Part shown: positions 57,587 to 64,000 of the stretch, piece after piece
Position numbering within the stretch: position 1 is the first letter of the stretch
Layout of the letters: each line of letters begins with the position of its first letter
From: an uncultured Flavobacteriaceae bacterium
GTDB lineage: Bacteria > Bacteroidota > Bacteroidia > Flavobacteriales > Flavobacteriaceae
Length of the DNA: 64,000 nt
Reading direction: 5' to 3'
Assembly: GCA_937944485.1 (NCBI GenBank)
Contig: CALDYU010000012.1
Location: 62,001-126,000, forward strand
Position numbers and translations under genes: made by a program
Notes under the pieces: generated by a model
The model's input: only the letters and a program-made list of their open reading frames with translations
Told to the model about the DNA's origin: nothing
Database searches by the model: none

Positions 57587-58285
57587 CTAAAGCCTATCTA
57601 AAACTGCTTTTCTGTACGATTTGCCTATGGGCAATTTAATATCATTTTGTAGTAGTACCTGATTACCATCAAGTAATTTCAAATAATTGAAATTAATCAC
57701 AAATGATTTATGTATTCTTAAAAAATGATCAGGTAACTTTTCTAAAAAGTCTGATAAAGTTTGTGGGGTTAACACCATATGATCCGTATAAACTTTAATG
57801 TAGTTGCCATAAGCTTCAATATGACTTATGGCATCAAAATCAAGCTTAATAAGCTTTTTATCACTCTTTACAAACACAGATGTAGGCTTCGTTTCTTTTG
57901 CTTCTGTCGCGGCTGAAGTTACTGCTTGCGGTTTTTGTTGCACTTTATTCACGGCTTGTAAAAAACGTTCAAACGAGAAAGGCTTGAGTAGATAATCAGT
58001 AACAGAAAGTTCAAAACCTTCTACTGCATATTCAGGATAGGCAGTAGTAATAATCACGTTTGGCTTTTGCTGTAATGTTTTTAACAAACTTAACCCCGTG
58101 AGTTTAGGCATATTAATATCTAAAAATAAAATATCGATTGGGTTTTCTTGCAAAACAGCTATTACCTCTAATGCATTTTTACAAGAAGCAACTATCTCTA
58201 AATTTGGAATAGCCCCTATATATTTTTCTAATATTTGACGTGCTATCGGTTCATCGTCTGCTATAATGCATTGCAGTGTTTTCAT
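57587..58285 (-). CDS. LytTR-family response regulator
   Basis: 232 residues. Receiver domain with phospho-acceptor Asp56 (DILFLDINMPKLTG), switch Thr in VIITTAYPEYAVEGF, then a linker and a C-terminal LytTR DNA-binding domain (IEAYGNYIKVYTDHMVLTPQ, FLRIHKSFVIN). It pairs with the LytS-type kinase at 59301-60287. It directly abuts the S41 protease gene (no bases between stop and start). Confidence 0.93.
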   Translation of the reverse strand: MKTLQCIIADDEPIARQILEKYIGAIPNLEIVASCKNALEVIAVLQENPIDILFLDINMPKLTGLSLLKTLQQKPNVIITTAYPEYAVEGFELSVTDYLLKPFSFERFLQAVNKVQQKPQAVTSAATEAKETKPTSVFVKSDKKLIKLDFDAISHIEAYGNYIKVYTDHMVLTPQTLSDFLEKLPDHFLRIHKSFVINFNYLKLLDGNQVLLQNDIKLPIGKSYRKAVLDRL

Positions 58286-59290
58286 CTACTGTTCTTTTGT
58301 TAACCACAAAGTAGCTTTTTCAATTTGATGATCGTTTTTTAAATCCTTTAGATGTTGAAATTCGCTGAATACATCGACATCAACACGACCGTCATACTTT
58401 TTCTTGTTTCGGTCAATAAATACGCTCTTAGAGATGATCAAAGCCAAATCATCTGAAACCATATCATAGCCATTTCCAGTAGTATATCCACCAGACGGTT
58501 CTCCTATAAACAGGGTATTCTCACGACCTTTAAAGGCAATCGCCGTCATTTCACCTGAACTAACCGTATAGCGACTTAAAAGCACTGCTACTCTTTCAGA
58601 AGTTTTAATCTTGGGTACATTAGGCATGCTACAAGCTAATCTATTGTAATTGTAAAATTCGGAATTTTTAATTTTTAACGGACTAATATTACCTTCAATA
58701 TCAATCGAGCCTCCAATATCGCCTTCTCCAATTAAAGGGGCTAAGCCAGAAATCATGGGTTCCATATTGCCACCGCCGTTGCATCTTAGATCTACAATCC
58801 ATTTATCTACCCCTTTTGCCTTAAGGGCAATTAAACCACTTCGAATATGATCAGCCTGAGCTTTTACATCTCCTGGGCCAATAGCAACTACTTTTAAATA
58901 ACCAATATTGTTGTCTAGAAGTTGATACGAAAAAGTGGCCGTAATGTCATTAATGACGGTGTTAATGAATTCAGGTTCGCGATTGTCTTCCCCTTTTATT
59001 TCTCCTGTGTAATATACAATTAGAGAATGGTCTTTGGGTGACCGAATTTGCGCATGCTTATCACCTAAACTATTTATTAGGTATTGTAAACCTGGTTTTA
59101 AATCTTCAACAGTCTCTTTACCTTCGGTGAGGTTTACAAACTTTTTGTTGACTTCCTCCCAATTTATATTTTTTGTGTACAACGAAGTTTCTTTGGCTTT
59201 TAAAACAATGGGATGAAATACAGTTTTCTCTTGTGCTTGGCAAGCATTTAATAGTAAAAACGCTATAATAATCCGGGCTATTATTATCAT
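58286..59290 (-). CDS. S41-family peptidase, lipoprotein
   Basis: 334 residues. The signal is a lipobox (LLLNACQ, Cys17). The C-terminal processing-peptidase-like domain has the nucleophile in SRYTVSSGEMTAI and IVDLRCNGGGNM. It lacks a clear PDZ domain. The tri-cistronic order kinase, protease, regulator suggests it takes part in the same signalling pathway. Confidence 0.88.
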   Translation of the reverse strand: MIIIARIIIAFLLLNACQAQEKTVFHPIVLKAKETSLYTKNINWEEVNKKFVNLTEGKETVEDLKPGLQYLINSLGDKHAQIRSPKDHSLIVYYTGEIKGEDNREPEFINTVINDITATFSYQLLDNNIGYLKVVAIGPGDVKAQADHIRSGLIALKAKGVDKWIVDLRCNGGGNMEPMISGLAPLIGEGDIGGSIDIEGNISPLKIKNSEFYNYNRLACSMPNVPKIKTSERVAVLLSRYTVSSGEMTAIAFKGRENTLFIGEPSGGYTTGNGYDMVSDDLALIISKSVFIDRNKKKYDGRVDVDVFSEFQHLKDLKNDHQIEKATLWLTKEQ

Positions 59291-59300
59291 AATTATTTAT

Positions 59301-60287
59301 TTAGTAAAACTCATCTAAAACTAAGGTTACCTTATATTCTTTAGTATTACAATCTATTCTTAAATCATACTTCTCTGGGTAGAGCAAAGCCAACCGCTTT
59401 TTTACATTGAGCAGACCAATGCCACTGCTGCCCTTTTCTAAATGGTGATTATCGTGGGCTACACTTTTATTAAAAGTATTTGAGCATTTAAAAACCAATT
59501 GTCGGTTTATATTTTCTAAAGAAACATAGACACAACTTTTGTTATCATCAGATAAATAGAGGTGTTTAAAAGCATTTTCTACAAAAACAATCAATAACAT
59601 TGGCGCTATCGCCATGGTAGCGTCGGTTATTTTGTTTTTAAATATTATTTCAGTTTGGTCATCTAGCCTTATTTTTTCAAGATCCATATAGTTTTCCAAA
59701 TAACTGATTTCCTTTTCTAAGGGAACAAAAGTCTCTTTGGTTTCATACAAACTATAACGTAATAAGTCTGATAGTTTCAACATCAAATTAGGTAGCTTAT
59801 CAGATTTCACAACAGACAGGCCATATAAATTATTCAAGGTATTGAACAAAAAATGAGGATTCAATTGTGCTTTTAATAGCTTCAATTCTGCTTCTTTTTC
59901 ATGCTGACGACGGGTAAAACTATCTCTTGCTATTTTGATGGCAGATCCAAAAGCAAGTGCCAAAAAAAGAATTCCGAAAAAGTTGATGAACATATTTATT
60001 TCAAGCGGTTGATCAAGTGCATTTTTGATGATAAATACCGATATCAAGGTAAAAATTGCTGTATTTAGAATGAATAGTGCTATAAAGACAGGAAGTTTTT
60101 TTCGTAAATACGGAAGGATAAAAAGATTATTGATGTAAACCGCAGGAGCCAATAACAGTATAATGAAGAATGATGTTGTCAAGCGACTGTCAGCCTGCAC
60201 CGTTGCCATGATGATAAGCAATAGAACAAACCAAATAAAGCAGTTCTGTACTATTTTGTTATCTACCCAAGAATCTAATTTCGACAT
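59301..60287 (-). CDS. LytS-type sensor histidine kinase
   Basis: 328 residues. Four hydrophobic segments in the first 115 residues form a membrane sensor without an extracellular domain. The His_kinase (PF06580) phospho-acceptor is His145 in QLNPHFLFNTLNNLYG. The ATP-binding part has MLLIVFVENAFKH and SSGIGLLNVKKRL. It is the first gene of the kinase, protease, regulator operon. Confidence 0.93.
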   Translation of the reverse strand: MSKLDSWVDNKIVQNCFIWFVLLLIIMATVQADSRLTTSFFIILLLAPAVYINNLFILPYLRKKLPVFIALFILNTAIFTLISVFIIKNALDQPLEINMFINFFGILFLALAFGSAIKIARDSFTRRQHEKEAELKLLKAQLNPHFLFNTLNNLYGLSVVKSDKLPNLMLKLSDLLRYSLYETKETFVPLEKEISYLENYMDLEKIRLDDQTEIIFKNKITDATMAIAPMLLIVFVENAFKHLYLSDDNKSCVYVSLENINRQLVFKCSNTFNKSVAHDNHHLEKGSSGIGLLNVKKRLALLYPEKYDLRIDCNTKEYKVTLVLDEFY

Positions 60288-60503
60288 TCAAATTGTTATT
60301 AATGTATACTCAAAAATAGCATATCGCTTCCTCTTCGCTAATTTTTAGTGATGAAAGGACCCTATTTTAATCTGAACGGACGCTATACCATGATTTTAAT
60401 CTTTTTGAACACTTATCATTTACTACCGTACGTTGGTCATTCTTTTTTTTAATTCAAATTGCTTTGCTTGAGTTTTGGGGTATTAATCTTAAAAACAGAA
60501 ATC

Positions 60504-60893
60504 ATGAAAAATTCAATGCAGTTTATTACACTACTTTTCTTACTAGTACAAACAATCGGATTTAGTCAAACAGAAAATTCTAAATCTGACGCCATCGAAA
60601 TTGCGACCTCAACAGAAGCAGTTCTAGCACCTGACAAATTAAAAGACTTTATTGGTATTTATTTTTTAGCGGAAGCAGATTTTGAGTTAGAAATTGTACA
60701 AGAAGATGACCAATTGTATATCATTAGTCCATTTTCAAAAGATATAATGATTCAGACAAATGAAACTACCCTTACCGAACCAACAAGAGGTGTAGATTTA
60801 GAACTTATTCCAGATAATGAAAACGCTCTGAAATATACCCAAAATGGCTACGAGACTACTATAAAAAGGATGACTTCAAAAATTAAAAAGTAA
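60504..60893 (+). CDS. Small secreted protein of unknown function
   Basis: 129 residues from MKNSMQFITLLFLLVQTIGF, with the signal peptide cleaved near FSQ. The frame is open from 60459 but that would bury the signal. The mature part resembles the C-terminal DUF3471-type beta-domain seen after beta-lactamase-like folds, but the match is tentative. It begins a unit with the ABC transporter genes five bases downstream. Confidence 0.6.
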   Translation: MKNSMQFITLLFLLVQTIGFSQTENSKSDAIEIATSTEAVLAPDKLKDFIGIYFLAEADFELEIVQEDDQLYIISPFSKDIMIQTNETTLTEPTRGVDLELIPDNENALKYTQNGYETTIKRMTSKIKK

Positions 60894-60898
60894 GTCTT

Positions 60899-61762
60899 AT
60901 GCAGTTAGACATACAAAATATATCCAAAAGATATAGTCGAAATAAATTTGGCTTGAAAGACTTTTCTATGCAAATAGAAACTGGAATATTAGGCTTATTG
61001 GGTCCTAATGGTGCTGGTAAATCTACACTATTGAAAATGATTGCCACCGTTACCAAACCTACCAATGGTATCATTGCATTAAACCAAAATAACATAGCGA
61101 AAGACCCTAATTACATGCGCAAGCAATTGGGGTTTTTACCTCAAGATTTTGGAGTATACCCCAATCTAAATGCTTTTGAGTTTTTAGAATACATGGCAGC
61201 AATGAAAGGTATTGGAGGATCTGATTTAAAGCTAAGAATTAGTCAGTTGCTAGAAGGACTAAATTTAATCGATGCAGCGAAAAAGCCTATTGGTAGTTAT
61301 TCCGGCGGTATGAAGCAACGTGTGGGTATTGCTCAGGCCTTATTGAATAATCCAAAAATTGTGATTTTTGATGAACCCACAGTAGGTCTTGATCCAGAAG
61401 AGCGCGTTCGGTTTCGAAACCTGATTTCAGACCTAGCAAACGATTGTATTGTGATACTATCATCACATATTGTTTCAGATATCGATACCATTGCAGACCA
61501 AGTAGCTATTATTAAAGATGGGAGTTTAATCACCCATGGGGGTCAAGAAGAGATCATAAATCTTGTAAAAGACAAGGTCTACGAAGTATCGATTCCTAAG
61601 GATGAGTTAGCCGCTTTTAAAGAAAAACATATCATCGTAAGCACAACTAGACTAAAGGGCGAGCTGGTCGTTAGGTATATCACTGAGAATCCTTTAGAGA
61701 ATTCAACCAATATGCAAGCAAATTTAGAGGACGCCTATCTGTATTTAACCAAAACCAATTAG
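60899..61762 (+). CDS. ABC transporter ATP-binding protein
   Basis: 287 residues. Walker A GPNGAGKST near residues 38-46, signature YSGGMKQRVGIAQAL, Walker B IVIFDEPTVGLDP, switch HIVS. It is CcmA/DRA-type, with a C-terminal extension of about 70 residues. The permease starts one base after its stop. Substrate unknown. Confidence 0.95.
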   Translation: MQLDIQNISKRYSRNKFGLKDFSMQIETGILGLLGPNGAGKSTLLKMIATVTKPTNGIIALNQNNIAKDPNYMRKQLGFLPQDFGVYPNLNAFEFLEYMAAMKGIGGSDLKLRISQLLEGLNLIDAAKKPIGSYSGGMKQRVGIAQALLNNPKIVIFDEPTVGLDPEERVRFRNLISDLANDCIVILSSHIVSDIDTIADQVAIIKDGSLITHGGQEEIINLVKDKVYEVSIPKDELAAFKEKHIIVSTTRLKGELVVRYITENPLENSTNMQANLEDAYLYLTKTN

Positions 61763-61763
61763 T

Positions 61764-63311
61764 ATGAACTCTTTTTTGACCATCATAAAGTCCGATTTTT
61801 TGCAGCGTACAAGAAGCTATGCCTTTCTCATTACGCTTTGTGCAAGTCTTGCCCTTGGCTACACCTTTGTGCCTGAACCTAATGCTAGTTATTCAACAAT
61901 TCGAATTGCGGGTTACGTTGGGTTTTACAATTCAGCGTGGTTTGGCTATGTTACGGCTATAATGACCAGTATTTTTTTGGCGTTGATAGGTTTCTATTTA
62001 GTGAACAGCGGCATTAAAAAAGATACGGAAACTAAAGTGGGGCAGGTAGTCGCTGCTACTCCTATTTCTAATTTCAAGTACTTGATTGCAAAGGTATTTA
62101 GCAATTATATGTTGCTCTTGACAATTATTGCCGTGCTCATTTTCATGAGCATGATACTTTTTCTATTATACAATGATGGGTATTCGTTCGGGTTTTTTCA
62201 ATTTATAAAACCACATCTGTTCATTACGGTACCCGCTATGTTCTCCATTTCTGTTCTTGCAGTCGTTTTTGAGGTATGCTTTGGAAAGTACTCCGTTTTA
62301 CAAAATTTGGCCTTCTTTTTTTTATTCACTGTCCTGTTGGTAAGTACCCCCCAAAAGGAAAGTTATTTTGCATTTGACGTCTTAGGAAACAAAATAGTGA
62401 TGGCCCAAATAGAGGATGAGGTGCGGGATATTATAAAATCTGATGAACGGATTGCCTTTAACATTGGCTATGTCATTCCTGATAAAAAGGAAACGAAAAA
62501 ATTTGAGTTCGACGGGATGAATTTTCCAAAATCGTTTATACTAAGTCGTATCGCGTGGATGCTCTTTGGAATAGCCTTAATAGGAATTATTTCTTTGGTA
62601 TTTCATAGATTCGATAGAAGGGAAAGAATACGTATTAAACCATCCTATCAACCAAATAAAAAGCAAATTGGCGCGAACGAAATTCAATTGTCAAACCTGC
62701 CAAAACCAAAAGTGAATTATGCTATTTTTTCCCTATTTAGAACAGAATTTTTACTGCTTTTTAGAAAAGGCAAAAGATGGTTATGGATACTAAATATCAT
62801 AGGAATGATTTTGCTCATAGTATTCCCATTAACCTTTTCACATCAAATAGTACTTCCTCTTTTATGGTTTTTACAAGTCCATAGATTATCAGATATAACT
62901 ACTAAAGAAACAACGCATAATGTGCATTATTTTACCTTCACGGCCTTTAGGCCTATGCGCAGACTATTGGTGTCGCAATTAGCGGCAGCAATTACTTTAA
63001 TGCTATTACTCTCAGTTCCGTTGATTATCCGATTGGCCTTAACATTTAATTTCACAAGTGTTCTTGCAGTAATTTTTGGAGCTGTCTTGCTAGTAGTACT
63101 AGCGGCTACACTTGGAATTTTATCCAATGGAAAAAAACTCTTTGAGGTCTTTTTCTTCATGCTAACATACACCAATATTAATGGAATTAGTCATGCAGAC
63201 TATTTTGGCGGATTTGAACATAGTTCCTTTTATTTAATACTACTCTTAGTACTTATTCTAAGTTTAACGTGCATTACTTTTCTGAAGAGGACCTATACAT
63301 TGAATAAGTAA
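61764..63311 (+). CDS. ABC-2-type transporter permease
   Basis: 515 residues with about twelve hydrophobic segments in two halves joined by a soluble stretch, as if two permease units were fused. It starts one base after the ATPase. With the LytS/LytTR operon divergent upstream, the transporter may be the regulator's target, as in lantibiotic or lipid-stress systems; that is inference. Confidence 0.85.
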   Translation: MNSFLTIIKSDFLQRTRSYAFLITLCASLALGYTFVPEPNASYSTIRIAGYVGFYNSAWFGYVTAIMTSIFLALIGFYLVNSGIKKDTETKVGQVVAATPISNFKYLIAKVFSNYMLLLTIIAVLIFMSMILFLLYNDGYSFGFFQFIKPHLFITVPAMFSISVLAVVFEVCFGKYSVLQNLAFFFLFTVLLVSTPQKESYFAFDVLGNKIVMAQIEDEVRDIIKSDERIAFNIGYVIPDKKETKKFEFDGMNFPKSFILSRIAWMLFGIALIGIISLVFHRFDRRERIRIKPSYQPNKKQIGANEIQLSNLPKPKVNYAIFSLFRTEFLLLFRKGKRWLWILNIIGMILLIVFPLTFSHQIVLPLLWFLQVHRLSDITTKETTHNVHYFTFTAFRPMRRLLVSQLAAAITLMLLLSVPLIIRLALTFNFTSVLAVIFGAVLLVVLAATLGILSNGKKLFEVFFFMLTYTNINGISHADYFGGFEHSSFYLILLLVLILSLTCITFLKRTYTLNK

Positions 63312-63490
63312 TTTATGAATCCGATCCTTACTAGCTTTCATGATTTGAAAAAGGTATTGTTTTCTTATAATTCAACCCCTGTATGCATTTAAAAATACTT
63401 AGACCTAGAATTTCTAACTTGAGAACGATCCATTTTCGAAGCTACTTATCTTAGAAAGCGAAATAAGTGTTCGGTGAAAGTGACAAATCA

Positions 63491-63519
63491 TTGCAATTCC
63501 TCATTAAACCGTAAATTTG
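63491..63519 (+). promoter_or_regulatory. Promoter of the SulP gene
   Basis: TTG (63491-63493), 18-base spacer, TAAATTTG (63512-63519), an exact match to the -7 consensus. The ATG follows four bases later, so the mRNA would be leaderless. Confidence 0.65.
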
Positions 63520-63523
63520 AGCA

Positions 63524-64000
63524 ATGCAAACTTTCTTTCCATTTTTGCGGTGGTTGAAGACCTATAGCAAAGCTGACTTTGTTCCTGATTTGGTGGCAGG
63601 GCTAACGGTAGGGGTTATTTTAATTCCGCAGGCCATGGCCTATGCTATGATTGCTGGTTTACCACCCGTTTATGGTTTGTATGCTTCTATTTTTCCTTTG
63701 CTACTGTATTTGTTTCTTGGTACCTCGAAAAACTTAGCTCTTGGTCCAGTTGCGATGGATTCTCTTTTGGTGGCAGCAGGTTTAGGTACTTTGGCAATCT
63801 CTGGAATGGAACATTATATTGCCATGGCCATTTTCTTAGCCTTTTTAGTGGGTGCTATTCAAATGCTTTTAGGTATAAGTCGCATGGGTTTTCTAGTTAA
63901 TTTTTTATCAAAACCCGTAATCAGTGGTTTTACATCGGCCGCTGCTTTAATTATTATTTTTAGCCAGTTGAAACATTTACTTGGAGCCAATATCGCGAAA
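63524..64000 (+). CDS. SulP-family anion transporter, 3'-truncated by window edge
   Basis: The first 159 residues of an SLC26/SulP permease. MQTFFPFLRWLKTYSKADF, then the signature DLVAGLTVGVILIPQAMAYA near residues 22-41 and GLPPVYGLYASIFP match the conserved N-terminal membrane core, and KPVISGFTSAAALIII follows. It probably transports sulfate, bicarbonate or another anion; the STAS domain would lie outside the window. Confidence 0.93.
   Translation, partial: MQTFFPFLRWLKTYSKADFVPDLVAGLTVGVILIPQAMAYAMIAGLPPVYGLYASIFPLLLYLFLGTSKNLALGPVAMDSLLVAAGLGTLAISGMEHYIAMAIFLAFLVGAIQMLLGISRMGFLVNFLSKPVISGFTSAAALIIIFSQLKHLLGANIAK

Overview
The window looks like chromosome from a marine-type Flavobacteriia bacterium (Bacteroidota). 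Four things point there: AT-rich DNA, -7 promoter boxes of the form TAnnTTTG, almost no Shine-Dalgarno sites, and family content typical of the group (STN-domain TonB receptor with FecR and an ECF sigma factor, CtlX, NamZ/DUF1343, many lipoproteins with acidic residues after the lipobox cysteine). No rRNA, tRNA, CRISPR array, prophage or intact insertion sequence was found. The species cannot be named from the sequence.

Region 1 (1-16.3 kb) is the S10-spc-alpha ribosomal protein cluster in canonical order. It runs from the 3' part of fusA through rpsJ, rplC-D-W-B, rpsS, rplV, rpsC, rplP, rpmC, rpsQ, rplN-X-E, rpsN, rpsH, rplF-R, rpsE, rpmD, rplO, secY, infA, rpmJ, rpsM-K-D, rpoA and rplQ, and ends in a strong hairpin terminator. 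Most junctions are tight. The wider gaps before rplC, rpsH, rplR, rpsD and rplQ each hold a compact RNA-like fold, and the rplC gap also holds a terminator. These look like internal r-protein leaders and are the most interesting undescribed-looking signal here.

Region 2 (16.3-26.6 kb) carries central metabolism: carA, eno, a starch-synthase-like glycosyltransferase, gltA, two adjacent guanidine-modifying enzymes (a DDAH/arginine-deiminase-like protein and CtlX) next to argS, and an M90 zinc peptidase. Region 3 (26.6-32.2 kb) is a trans-envelope signalling unit (ECF sigma, FecR anti-sigma, STN TonB receptor), divergent from a repeat-containing acidic lipoprotein. Region 4 (32.3-53.6 kb) is mixed housekeeping and envelope content: ffh, folD, a four-gene esterase operon, an HxlR regulator with a palindromic operator facing an alpha/beta hydrolase, a HerA-like ATPase, queE, several lipoproteins, a fatty-acid-hydroxylase-like membrane protein, NamZ head-to-head with an FtsX/LolE-like permease, cysteine synthase and a CotH-like lipoprotein.

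Region 5 (53.6-57.4 kb) is AT-rich and gene-poor, with orphan genes and long spacers; it looks accessory. Region 6 (57.5-64 kb) has a LytS-type kinase, an S41 protease and a LytTR regulator in one operon, then a small secreted protein with an ABC ATPase and permease, and finally the start of a SulP transporter cut by the window end. Start codons were moved from the longest open frame where lipoboxes, signal peptides or promoter positions argued for it.
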